From Stieleria varia (lineage in GTDB: Bacteria > Planctomycetota > Planctomycetia > Pirellulales > Pirellulaceae), in NCBI RefSeq assembly GCF_038443385.1, contig NZ_CP151726.1:1550001-1614000 (forward strand): a DNA stretch of 64,000 nucleotides. The letters run 5' to 3'. The notes below the pieces were generated by a model, which was not told the origin of the DNA, did not search any database, and saw only the letters and a list, made by a program, of their open reading frames with translations. Each line of letters starts with the position of its first letter. Positions within the stretch are counted from its first letter, which is position 1. Position numbers and translations under genes: made by a program. Positions 47,093 to 55,901 of the stretch are shown here, one piece after another.

Positions 47093-48340
47093 CTACTCCA
47101 ACGGACTGTCAGCCTGGAATGGCTGGTTACGCGTCTTGGCGTGCTGATCGACGATTTTGATCATCTGCGAGATCGCCTGTTCTGACATTTCGGGATACAG
47201 CGGCAGGAAACACATCGAGTCGACCAGGCGTTGAGCCGTTACAGGAGAGTCAGCAAGGTTGCCCACAATAGAAGGAACTGCTTGCATTTGACTCACCGCG
47301 GTGGCATCGAACCCTGAATAGCGAAGTTGCTCTATGAGCTGGTGTCGTTCATCGCAACAAAGCGGAAAAACCCACCACGTGTGATATTGCGTCGCCGCAC
47401 TCGGGACCCTCATGTTGTCATCCCGATCCGACAGGCCTATGCCGTCGGCAAGCATCCGCCCCAGGCGTGACCGGCGGTCTTGACGTGACGCGTCGAACCG
47501 ATCAATACGATGCTTCATCAATTGTAACAACGCGTTACAGGGCTGACGCCGTCGTCTGGTGAAGAATTGATCGGCGGGGAAGTTTCGCACCGCACCGTTG
47601 AGGGTCTCGTCACGGTTCTTGCCAAGCCATCGTAAGATCCATACCAGAATCGCAAAGGTCCGTCTGCCCGACGCAAGCTTCAGCAGGCTGTAGGTCCGTA
47701 CTCGAACGCGAAACTCGGCTTGCGGTTGAATCGGCCAAGTTTGGTGTGTCGATTTCATTCGCTTGAGTAGTGTCTGATCACGGACCACCAAGAGCGCGCC
47801 GGCCAACGCCGTTGACGTCTTGATCGGACCAAAGCTGAACATGACGACATCAGAGCCGGGATGGCCAGTGTAGCGATTTCCGTCAAAGCACTGCGCACAG
47901 TCTTCAATGAGCAGAAGGTCATTTCGCTGCGCAATGGAACAGATCTCGCTAAGATCCAGGATCGCTCCAAACAAATGCGCAACCAGAATCGCTCGTGTCT
48001 GGGGCTTGATCGCGTTCTGTAACGTCCCGAGATCCAGCTGCATGGTGGACGGATCGATATCGATCGGAACGGCAATCAAGTCATGAGATTCGATGATGCG
48101 GACCATGTCCAAAATGGTGACCGCAGAGACCAGGACTTCGCTACCCGCCGGCATTCGCAACCCGGTCAACAGCAGATCAAAGCCGCTGCGCACCGACAAG
48201 CATGCCAGCGAACGGTCCCGCGGTGTGAATGCAGATTCGGCATCTTGAGCTGCAATTGTTCGATCGACTTTGCAATACGTCTTGCGAAAGCCGAACCAAA
48301 GGTCAGTCCAGCCGATGTCAATTCTTTTTCGCGCCCACAT
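47093..48340 (-). CDS. DegT/DnrJ/EryC1-family PLP aminotransferase
   Basis: Sugar-type aminotransferase fold I. 415 residues: SLACLSVRSGFDLLL near 46-60 (PLP phosphate region), LIEDCAQCFDG near 142 (Asp contacting the PLP ring nitrogen) and FSFGPIKTSTALAGALLVV near 166-184, where Lys173 in GPIKT should form the Schiff base. The family aminates keto-sugars for cell-surface glycans or antibiotics; some members have other substrates. It is convergent with the TIR/MoxR/sheath operon, so a joint function is not implied. No glycan genes are adjacent, so the substrate is unknown. Confidence 0.88.
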   Translation of the reverse strand: MWARKRIDIGWTDLWFGFRKTYCKVDRTIAAQDAESAFTPRDRSLACLSVRSGFDLLLTGLRMPAGSEVLVSAVTILDMVRIIESHDLIAVPIDIDPSTMQLDLGTLQNAIKPQTRAILVAHLFGAILDLSEICSIAQRNDLLLIEDCAQCFDGNRYTGHPGSDVVMFSFGPIKTSTALAGALLVVRDQTLLKRMKSTHQTWPIQPQAEFRVRVRTYSLLKLASGRRTFAILVWILRWLGKNRDETLNGAVRNFPADQFFTRRRRQPCNALLQLMKHRIDRFDASRQDRRSRLGRMLADGIGLSDRDDNMRVPSAATQYHTWWVFPLCCDERHQLIEQLRYSGFDATAVSQMQAVPSIVGNLADSPVTAQRLVDSMCFLPLYPEMSEQAISQMIKIVDQHAKTRNQPFQADSPLE

Positions 48341-48444
48341 GTTTCCGACCCTACGGGGAGAAGCCTGATCAGGGGGAGCCCATTTGTCGCCGTGCGATGC
48401 GCTCGTTGCTAGGTTGATGGTATAGCAGGAACGTGGCAGCGAGG

Positions 48445-48502
48445 GGAATTCTTGCGAATCCCATTACGGGCGAATCCCATTGCGGGTGAATCCCATCGCG
48501 GG
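48445..48502. repeat. Dispersed repeat, copy 3, extended into a 16-base tandem repeat
   Basis: 48445-48467 differs by one base from the copies at 5742 and 23858. From 48455 a 16-base unit (CGAATCCCATTACGGG) repeats three times with small changes (48455-48470, 48471-48486, 48487-48502). It ends 10 bases before the stop of the GGDEF/HD gene. Confidence 0.85.
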
Positions 48503-48512
48503 GTCGTGGGCA

Positions 48513-50939
48513 TCAGCGGGTGGCATCGACCGAGTGATCGAGGGAGCGGCGGAGGAGATCGGTTTGGGTGGCTCGGCAGATATCGAGCAACTGGTTGGTG
48601 TCCTTGAGCAACTCAATCCATCGGATTTCCTCTTGGCACGCGTGGATTTCGATTCGCTGGGCGGCCATCGCGATGGCATTGATGTTGTAACTGCGAGCAT
48701 ACATGCCCAGTCGGGCGGCGAGAGATTTCATCCCCTCGGCGTCTTGATCGTCGACCGCGGTTGCCAATCGCTCGACTTGATAGCCGATCTGAATCGCCGC
48801 TTCGTTTTTCGATGCATTGATCTCGACGTTCGGGTTGCAGGAGATCGCGGCGGCGAATCTTTCCACCAGGTCGGGATCGAACTGTGAGGGTGCACAGCGT
48901 CTCAGTTCCGCGATCGCTTCCTCGTGCGAGCGTCCTTTACGATAAACACGATCGGAGACGATCGCGTCGTAGCTGTCACAGATGGTCAACAGCCGGGCGG
49001 CCAACGGGATGTCTTTGCCGATGGGCAGATGTTTTTCGCGACCGCCACCGCCGTAAAACGCATGATGGGTTTCGATGATGCGAGTCAACTCGGGTGACTC
49101 GAAAGCGCTCTCGACGATCTCCACACCGATGCGATCATGTCGGGACATGATCTCCCATTCTGACTTGGTCAACGGACCGGGTTTGAGCAAGATGTGATCC
49201 GGCACACCGACTTTGCCGATGTCGTGCAGCAACGCCGCGATCTCGACCAAGTGCAAATCATAGGTGTCCATGAAACCGCTGGCCACGCGTGTACACAGAT
49301 CGGCGACACGACGACTGTGCTCGGCGGTCTTTGCGTCCCGATAGGAAAGTGTTGCGACCAGAGCCGCGACTGCTTGGTAGGGAATTTCAACACCCTTGCG
49401 ATCAGCATGCTGCGACAAGTCGCCTTCGATCTCCGCGAGTTTCGGCGAAAACGGCACGACGCAATTTCGACCCGCTCGTTTCGCGGCGTACAGGCAGACG
49501 TCGGCTTGGTTGATCAGTTCTTGCGGGTCCTCGGCGTCGAAGCGGGTTTCGGAAACGCCGATGCTGGCGGTCAAACGAAGGTCCGCAGGGTCGGCGAGTC
49601 TGATTTCGCTGATCGCTTGCCTTGTCACTTCGGCTTGCTCGATGGCTTGTTCAAAGGTCATGTTGGGCAACAGCACACAGAATTCTTCGCCACCGTATCG
49701 GCAGACGATCCCGTTGACGCCGTGGCGTTGCTTCAGCACCTTGGACACTTGTCTCAAGACTTCGTCGCCTGTCGCGTGGCCGTAGGAATCGTTGACGCGT
49801 TTGAAATGGTCGTTGTCGATCATGATGCACGAGAGCGGCTGTCCCGATGCTTTGGATTCCGTCCAACGTTTTCCGAAACGCTCAAAGAACGCGCGACGAT
49901 TCAGGCAGCCGGTCAAGGCATCTTGAGTGGCCAAGATCTCCAGTTCACGATTCTTTTCTTCGATTTCATCGCGACTGCTACGCAACAGCATCAGCATTCG
50001 CTCCAACTCGGCGCGATGTTCTTCGATATGGGTGACATCCCGAAAAGTCGCCAATGCGCCGCGTCGCGCGCCGTTGCCGCCCAGCGGGGCTGCGTTGACC
50101 GAAAAGATTCTGCGTGATCCGTCGTCCATTTGCAGCCACAGCATTCGCTCGGTTTGTATCGTCGAGTCGGCGATCGCGAGATTCCAGGGCAGTTGTTCAC
50201 TTGCGACTGGCTGACAGGACTCGTCGTCTGCGGATTGCCACGGTAACGCGTCGGCGGACATTTCGGTCAGGTATTCCGTAGCGACATCGACCGTTCGCGC
50301 AAAGGCATCGTTGGCGAGGATGATGCGAGCCTTTTCATCCAGCACCAGCAGTCCTTCGGCCAAGGTGTCCAATGCCTGCCGAACTCGCTCGGGGACGACT
50401 TGGGTGTTGCTGAACACCCGTAGCACTTTGCCGACAAACACCGTGTAGGCCACGACGCCGACGCCGCAAAAGAAGACCAGTAAACGTACGAGCGGATGCT
50501 CCGCCAGTGCACCGGCGACGGTCGTCTCAGGGGCGTGGAAACAAAGTTCAACATTGCCCCAAGCGGCACGTCGCAGCGTGATGGGGACCTGGATCGCATC
50601 CACGCCACTCTTGCCTGCTGCTTGTTGCTCCCAGATTTCTGCATGGTGTCCCGAGTCGACTTGCAAGACGCCGGCGGTGTTTCGAATTCCGACAGACAAC
50701 AGGTCGGGATTTCGATCGACGAGAGTTTGGACCGTGGTCTGCAAATCCACGAACTGACGTTTGCGAACATGAGCTGCCGCGTTCATCGCGATCGTCTCGC
50801 TCAACTGGCGACGATGCTTTGCGTTGGCTTTGGTCGAGTCCGGAATCAGTCCGAACCAATGGGCGCCCAGAATCAAGCTCGCGCCGACGCACACCAGTGC
50901 GATCGCTAGCCGAACTGATTGGAGGTACACCTTGCCCAC
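48513..50939 (-). CDS. Membrane GGDEF + degenerate HD-GYP signalling protein
   Basis: 808 residues from a GTG at 50939. A transmembrane helix (about 8-32), a periplasmic sensor (about 33-145), a second helix (about 147-170), a PAS-like domain (about 190-300), a coiled coil (310-335), GGDEF domain (about 340-505) with GGEEF near residue 417, HD domain (about 520-700) with HDIGKVG near 574, and a helical tail. GGEEF is a functional variant of the cyclase site. In the HD part the HDxGK motif is intact, but the GYP region reads HHAFYGGGGREKHLP instead of HHE..DGSGYP, so phosphodiesterase activity is doubtful. It lies opposite to the export operon. Confidence 0.9.
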   Translation of the reverse strand: MGKVYLQSVRLAIALVCVGASLILGAHWFGLIPDSTKANAKHRRQLSETIAMNAAAHVRKRQFVDLQTTVQTLVDRNPDLLSVGIRNTAGVLQVDSGHHAEIWEQQAAGKSGVDAIQVPITLRRAAWGNVELCFHAPETTVAGALAEHPLVRLLVFFCGVGVVAYTVFVGKVLRVFSNTQVVPERVRQALDTLAEGLLVLDEKARIILANDAFARTVDVATEYLTEMSADALPWQSADDESCQPVASEQLPWNLAIADSTIQTERMLWLQMDDGSRRIFSVNAAPLGGNGARRGALATFRDVTHIEEHRAELERMLMLLRSSRDEIEEKNRELEILATQDALTGCLNRRAFFERFGKRWTESKASGQPLSCIMIDNDHFKRVNDSYGHATGDEVLRQVSKVLKQRHGVNGIVCRYGGEEFCVLLPNMTFEQAIEQAEVTRQAISEIRLADPADLRLTASIGVSETRFDAEDPQELINQADVCLYAAKRAGRNCVVPFSPKLAEIEGDLSQHADRKGVEIPYQAVAALVATLSYRDAKTAEHSRRVADLCTRVASGFMDTYDLHLVEIAALLHDIGKVGVPDHILLKPGPLTKSEWEIMSRHDRIGVEIVESAFESPELTRIIETHHAFYGGGGREKHLPIGKDIPLAARLLTICDSYDAIVSDRVYRKGRSHEEAIAELRRCAPSQFDPDLVERFAAAISCNPNVEINASKNEAAIQIGYQVERLATAVDDQDAEGMKSLAARLGMYARSYNINAIAMAAQRIEIHACQEEIRWIELLKDTNQLLDICRATQTDLLRRSLDHSVDATR

Positions 50940-51344
50940 GTGCCAGGACCCGAGGTTTGATTGAGGGACAAACGACTGAAAAAATCGGGAAAACCCCCGA
51001 CTAGCGTTAACTTTGCTCGCTCAAATGCACCGGGCGTCATGGATCTTGGCCGCGGCATGGCCACTGATCCTTTCTCGCATCGATATGGCAGGCTTTTCCG
51101 GTTGTGATGATTGCAACGCGTTGTTTGCTGGCAATAGACAGCGGTCTTGGCAAGTCTTGTCGGTTAAGCCGGTCCGTCAAACCTTGTGGGCAGCAACGGT
51201 TGTCCGCTCACCTATGTCGTGCATCACGATTTTTCCTTGCACGTCGGGCAGCCGTCACCATCGATATGTCCGATCTATCCAACGGGTGCGATCGCTACAA
51301 GGCGATCGGTCCGTAAATTCGGGAATCACAGCAAGGAACCCAGC
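50940..51344. other. Gap between divergent regulator and export operon
   Basis: About 400 bases with no supported gene. It must hold the promoter(s) of the export operon and of the GGDEF/HD gene. An AAGGA at 51333-51337 serves the TTG start at 51345. Confidence 0.5.
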
Positions 51345-53405
51345 TTGTTGAGCCATCGGGCAGATAACAGATCGACACCAATCACCATCGCGAGCACTGC
51401 GATGATGATTGCGATCGTCTCTGCGCTGTCTGCTGCTCCGTTGCGGGCACAGGCCCCGGCGACATTGATGCCAAGCGGTCCTCCGGCGAACGCCGACTCC
51501 ACGATCCCCAATCTACCCAGCAAAGGTCAGTTGCCTTACGAGATCGTGCCGCTCAAGCCGGCGGTCAGGCAATGGAACCCCGATCCCACTGGCGATGATC
51601 CGGTGACACGCCAACGGAATTGGCAACTGGCGACGGAGCGTTTGCCGGTCCCCAATCAGTCGCCGCAGCCGCCGGTGGGCAGCATTCCGGCTCGCATTCC
51701 GCCGCCCCCGCCGGCATCCGACCCGATTCGTGAATCCGACATGCCGCCGATGCAGTGGTGGCCGGATCGGGTTTCACAACAGATTCTAGGTCGACCCCGC
51801 TGGGTTTCATTCGATTTGGAAACGGTGCTCATCGACGCGTTGCAGAACAGTCCACGCATTCAAAGTGTTTCGCATCGAACCGGAACGGCACTGGAACGCA
51901 TCGTGCAACAAGACGCCGCGTTTGATCCGACCGTCTTGCTCAACGGCGGCCTGGGGCGAACCAACGATCCGGTCGGCAGCGTGTTGACCACCGGGGGCGC
52001 GGATCGCTTGGTCGAGGAAACTGGCAATTTCCAAGGTGGCGTGAGACGTGTCACACGTCGAGGTACCGAATTGGAGATCACCGAAAGACTGGGCCTGACG
52101 GACAGCAACAGCGACTTTTTCGTTCCAAACGATCAAGGCGATAGTCGACTGAGTGTCAGTCTCACCAAACCGCTACTGGATCGCGGTGGTCAGGTCTACA
52201 ACGAGAGACTGATCACCCAAGCTCGCATCGACAGTCGAGTCGCATGGCAAGAAATGCGTGGCGAAGTCGAGCAGCGGATCGCGGAAGTCATCACGGCGTA
52301 CTGGCAACTGTATCAAATCCGTTGCGAGTTATCTCAGCAACGCGATCTGCTTTCTCGTGGTCAATCGATCGAACGTCTGCTCGTCAGCCGAAGTAACTTT
52401 GACGCCAGTCGCATTGAGATCACCAAGGCTCAGCAGCGGATCGCGCGTCGCTACGACCAGATGTTGGTGTTGGAAGCGGAGTTAAAGAAGCAGCAAAGTC
52501 GATTGGCTGCCGCCGTGGGTTCCAACGCGTTGCTGAGTGCCGACATGGAACTCGAAATGATCCCGGTGCGGCCGAGCATGTTTCCCGAAACAAACTGGAC
52601 CTTGCGAGACTGCGTTGCCCGCGCGTTGGAGAATCGCCCGGAAGTTCGAGCGGCGACCCACGAATTGGAATCTGCCGCGTTGGAAACGCGGGTCACACGC
52701 GCTGAGTTAACGCCCCAGCTCAATGCGGTGTTCAACGGGTACCTGTCCGCGCTCAACGGTGAAAGCCAAGTCTTTCGTTCCTTTGTCGAGCAATTCGAAG
52801 CCGCTCCCGGGTTGTCGGCGCGCCTGGAATACGAGTTGCCCTACGGACGTCGTGCGGCCAAGAGCCGGGTTCGGGAAGCGCAGAAACGATATCAGCAGTT
52901 GGCCGCCGACTTGCAAGAAACCGTCCAGCAGACGAAATCCGAAGTCGAGTTGGCGCTCATCGATGTTCGTCTTTATGCACAGCAGCGACAGCAAAAGCAG
53001 CTCGTTTTGAAACTGGCGATCGATGAAGAAAACATCTTGATGGTGCGTTGGCGAACGATCGGCGGCGATGGGTCTCGCATCGGCATCGTTCTAGAAAACT
53101 TGCTCGATGCCCAGCAACGACGCACGGATGCCGAGCGTGATTGGGTTGCATCGCAAACGGCCTGCCTGGTGGCCCTGGTGCGTCTGCAGCGAGCGATGGG
53201 GACGTTGTTGATCAACGAAGGCATCTCGCCGCATCAGCACGGTGGTGCGGCCTCGGTGAGCTTCGTCCGTGAAGACCTGTCGTCGATCCAAGTTCCCGGA
53301 CAACTCACACCGCCACAACTCACACCGCCACAATCACTGCCATCGGAATCCGTCATTGATTACCCACCCGATGACCCTTTGCTGGACGATAACCCGCTGC
53401 CATAG
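51345..53405 (+). CDS. TolC-family outer-membrane efflux protein
   Basis: Outer-membrane trimeric channel of efflux/type I secretion systems. I chose the TTG at 51345 because AAGGA lies 7 bases upstream and this start gives a signal peptide with Arg residues before the hydrophobic core (MMIAIVSALSAAPLRA). An ATG at 51402 would lack the basic part. 686 residues: a Pro-rich stretch after the signal, then two OEP repeats (about 180-400 and 420-630) with long helices (EQRIAEVITAYWQL, QETVQQTKSEVELALIDVRLYAQQ), and a Pro-rich tail. Longer than TolC (about 490 residues). Followed by two adaptors and a hybrid protease. Confidence 0.92.
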   Translation: MLSHRADNRSTPITIASTAMMIAIVSALSAAPLRAQAPATLMPSGPPANADSTIPNLPSKGQLPYEIVPLKPAVRQWNPDPTGDDPVTRQRNWQLATERLPVPNQSPQPPVGSIPARIPPPPPASDPIRESDMPPMQWWPDRVSQQILGRPRWVSFDLETVLIDALQNSPRIQSVSHRTGTALERIVQQDAAFDPTVLLNGGLGRTNDPVGSVLTTGGADRLVEETGNFQGGVRRVTRRGTELEITERLGLTDSNSDFFVPNDQGDSRLSVSLTKPLLDRGGQVYNERLITQARIDSRVAWQEMRGEVEQRIAEVITAYWQLYQIRCELSQQRDLLSRGQSIERLLVSRSNFDASRIEITKAQQRIARRYDQMLVLEAELKKQQSRLAAAVGSNALLSADMELEMIPVRPSMFPETNWTLRDCVARALENRPEVRAATHELESAALETRVTRAELTPQLNAVFNGYLSALNGESQVFRSFVEQFEAAPGLSARLEYELPYGRRAAKSRVREAQKRYQQLAADLQETVQQTKSEVELALIDVRLYAQQRQQKQLVLKLAIDEENILMVRWRTIGGDGSRIGIVLENLLDAQQRRTDAERDWVASQTACLVALVRLQRAMGTLLINEGISPHQHGGAASVSFVREDLSSIQVPGQLTPPQLTPPQSLPSESVIDYPPDDPLLDDNPLP

Positions 53406-53534
53406 GAGACTGTTGACTGAGTTGTGTTGCGTTTTATCTGTGAGCCGATGGCGCTAGCCACGGGCCTCGACGGTTTTGTCAACACCATGAGGCCCGCGGC
53501 TAGCGCCTTGCGGCTCACCGAGTCAGCAGTCTCC
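53405..53534. repeat. 130-base nested palindrome (GCTAGCC family)
   Basis: Outer arms 53405-53418 and 53521-53534 match at 13 of 14 positions. Inner arms 53440-53467 and 53490-53518 match apart from one indel and a few substitutions, with the GGCGCTAGCC core also seen at 7432. Starts on the last base of the TolC stop codon. Length and two-level structure parallel 21351-21483. Confidence 0.85.
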
Positions 53535-53549
53535 ATAACGTCATCAGAG

Positions 53550-53576
53550 TGAAAAAGGTGTCAGACACCTTTTTCA
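53550..53576. repeat. 27-base palindrome, 13-bp arms
   Basis: Arms 53550-53562 and 53564-53576 are perfectly complementary around one base (core AAAAAGGTGTCAGACACC). With no real loop it is more likely a binding site or cruciform than a terminator. It lies 48 bases before the first HlyD gene's start. Confidence 0.85.
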
Positions 53577-53623
53577 ACGTCGGATGCCCCACACGTTTCC
53601 TTTTTACAGATTACGAACCGACG

Positions 53624-54586
53624 ATGAACATGAGCCAACGAGTTCGACAGATCGATCTGAAAGCAAGTTTCATCCGTCTCGCGCGAACCGCTGCGACGAG
53701 TGTCGCATTGACGTGGTCAATGACGAGCATGTGTTACGGCCAAGGCTATACGACGGAGCATCAAGGGTTGACGGAGCCGAAGTACGACATCTTGGTCGCG
53801 GCGACAGAGATCGGTCGCATCGATGAAGTCAACGTGGATGTCGGCGATGTGGTGCAAGAGGGGCAAGTCATCGCACGCTTGGAGGACGATAGCCAAGTCG
53901 CCGACGTGAAATATGCAAAGGAACGCGCGGCAATGCATGGCGAGTCCGATGCGGCCAAAGCGGAGGCCAACTTTGCCCGCAACCGACTGAAACAGTTACA
54001 AGAACTGGCAAAACAACAGATGGCTCGCCCTGATGAGATCATTCGCGCCACAGCCGATCTGGACATCGCGAGGTCGCGGGAACTGGCGTCGATCGAGCAA
54101 GACGCATTGCGCCAGTTGGAGTTGCAACGCTACGAACTGCGTTTGAGCCGACGCAAGGTGCTGGCGCCCAGCGGCGGCGTGGTCGCGGAGGTTTTTCATC
54201 ATCCCGGCGAGTACCTCACGCCCGGCGATCCCGCGGTCATTCGTTTGCTGGTCGTGGATCAAATCTTTGGCGTGTTCAATCTGCCCGCCGCAGATGCCTT
54301 GGCTTTGCATGTCGGTGATCCTGCGACGGTATTTGTCGCCAGTCTGTCCCAGCCGGTTCGAGCCACCGTTCACTCCATCGCTCCGGCGATCAACGGCGAC
54401 AGCGGAACGATCAAGGTGCGTTATCTGCTCAACAACAAAGACGGCAAGGTGCGAGTGGGAGACCAGTGCCGGATTTCCATTGAGTCCACTCGTCCCGCGT
54501 TGAGTTCATCGGACTATCGCTACTCTCGACAATCACAACGAACAGAATTATCCGCTGCCAAAGCCAGCGCGGGGAGTATTCGATAA
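53624..54586 (+). CDS. HlyD/RND-type periplasmic adaptor protein 1
   Basis: Bridges an inner-membrane partner and TolC. 320 residues from the ATG at 53624, with a hydrophobic signal segment (about 18-40). Half-lipoyl motif EIGRIDEVNVDVGDVVQEGQVIARL near 62-86, coiled-coil hairpin (about 95-170), second lipoyl half near 175-200 (LAPSGGVVAEVFHHPGEYLTPGD) and beta barrel to about 290. Frames upstream to 53549 overlap a palindrome and are not used. The next gene starts 1 base after the stop. No pump gene follows. Confidence 0.9.
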   Translation: MNMSQRVRQIDLKASFIRLARTAATSVALTWSMTSMCYGQGYTTEHQGLTEPKYDILVAATEIGRIDEVNVDVGDVVQEGQVIARLEDDSQVADVKYAKERAAMHGESDAAKAEANFARNRLKQLQELAKQQMARPDEIIRATADLDIARSRELASIEQDALRQLELQRYELRLSRRKVLAPSGGVVAEVFHHPGEYLTPGDPAVIRLLVVDQIFGVFNLPAADALALHVGDPATVFVASLSQPVRATVHSIAPAINGDSGTIKVRYLLNNKDGKVRVGDQCRISIESTRPALSSSDYRYSRQSQRTELSAAKASAGSIR

Positions 54587-54587
54587 G

Positions 54588-55901
54588 ATGGACGCTTCCA
54601 CCCAATCGATTCCGTTGAAACAGCAAAGCGAACGAGGCAAGAGGGAGTCGGAGTCTCTGTCGCGGATCGTTCACTTGATCGAGGCTGTTGCCAAATCCGA
54701 AAGCCAGCGTGAAGCGATCGCGGCGATGGTGACCGTGCTTTCCGAAAGTGTTCCGGGATGCTCGGTCCGATGCGGCGTCGGTGCCGGCAAACTGCGGCAC
54801 TACTACGACCTGCGTTTGGGTTGGCTCGGGGAAGAAAGCCCGCTGCGTCAGATGGCTAGCGAGCAGTGGAGTATGCCGCGTGATTCCTCCGCTCTCGGCA
54901 ATGAACTGGATTTGGAGATCTCTCAGGTCAACGGGGACCAACGGTGCGTGATCTGGGTCAAAGGCGAAAACGATTCCGTCCCACTTCGATTGCCAGAACA
55001 GCTTCTCTGGGTCACGCCGCTCAAAGCGACCTTGGGGCATCTGATCTGGTCGCGTCAGGCCAGCAGATTGCGCCGCGTGATCGACTGGTTTGTCGCTGCG
55101 GGTTGGAACACGCGTGTCGCCATAACGATCGGCGTTTTGATGCTGATTCTCGTCGCTGTGTGGCCGGTTTCCTATCGCGTGCAGTGTTCCGCGATCGTTA
55201 CGCCACAGGAAAGCCGGCTGGTTTCAGTACCATTCGCTGCCACCCTGCTGAAAACAGAGGTTCAGCCCGGGGACGCGGTCCAGGCTGGGCAAATACTACT
55301 GGTTCTGGATGGACGTCCTCTGAGATTGGAGTTGGAATCGATCGAGGCACAGATCGATCAGTCACGCAAAGATCATGACATTGCTTTAGCGGGCGGTCGC
55401 ATCGCGGAGGCGCAGCAAGCGAGACTCAAACAACGTGAGCTGAGTCGACGCGCGGATTTGATCGTCGATCGACTGGAGAACTTGGACGTTACCAGTCCGA
55501 TCGATGGTGTGGTGATTGCCGGCGACATGCAACAATCCATCGGCTCGCCACTGGAGACTGGCCAATCCCTGTTTGAGATCGCACCCCTCGACACGATGTT
55601 GGTGGAGATTGAGATTCCTGAGCACGACATCAGCTACGTTCACGAGGATACGGATGCTCGGATTCGTCTGACTGCACTTGGCAATCAAACCTTTCACGCA
55701 TCGCTCGACCAGTTGTATCCGGCCGCAACGGTTCGCGAAGACGCCAACGTGTTCATTGGTCGAGCTTCCTTGACCAACCCCGACGGCCAGTTGCGGCCGG
55801 GAATGCGGGGCCACGCGGTCGCCTATGGACCCCTGCGTCCTTGGTTGTGGTCTTATCTGCGGGGCACGTGGGAACGCACGCTTTGGTGGATCGGATTCTG
55901 A
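54588..55901 (+). CDS. HlyD-type adaptor 2 with cytoplasmic GAF-like N-terminal region
   Basis: 437 residues. Residues about 10-165 precede the membrane helix (about 176-196) and look like a GAF-type regulatory domain. After the helix come lipoyl half-motif (VPFAATLLKTEVQPGDAVQAGQILLVLDG near 213-240), coiled-coil hairpin (about 243-290) and beta-barrel region (about 300-410). A sensory domain on a membrane-fusion protein is unusual. Co-translated with the downstream gene through a TGATG overlap. Confidence 0.85.
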   Translation: MDASTQSIPLKQQSERGKRESESLSRIVHLIEAVAKSESQREAIAAMVTVLSESVPGCSVRCGVGAGKLRHYYDLRLGWLGEESPLRQMASEQWSMPRDSSALGNELDLEISQVNGDQRCVIWVKGENDSVPLRLPEQLLWVTPLKATLGHLIWSRQASRLRRVIDWFVAAGWNTRVAITIGVLMLILVAVWPVSYRVQCSAIVTPQESRLVSVPFAATLLKTEVQPGDAVQAGQILLVLDGRPLRLELESIEAQIDQSRKDHDIALAGGRIAEAQQARLKQRELSRRADLIVDRLENLDVTSPIDGVVIAGDMQQSIGSPLETGQSLFEIAPLDTMLVEIEIPEHDISYVHEDTDARIRLTALGNQTFHASLDQLYPAATVREDANVFIGRASLTNPDGQLRPGMRGHAVAYGPLRPWLWSYLRGTWERTLWWIGF

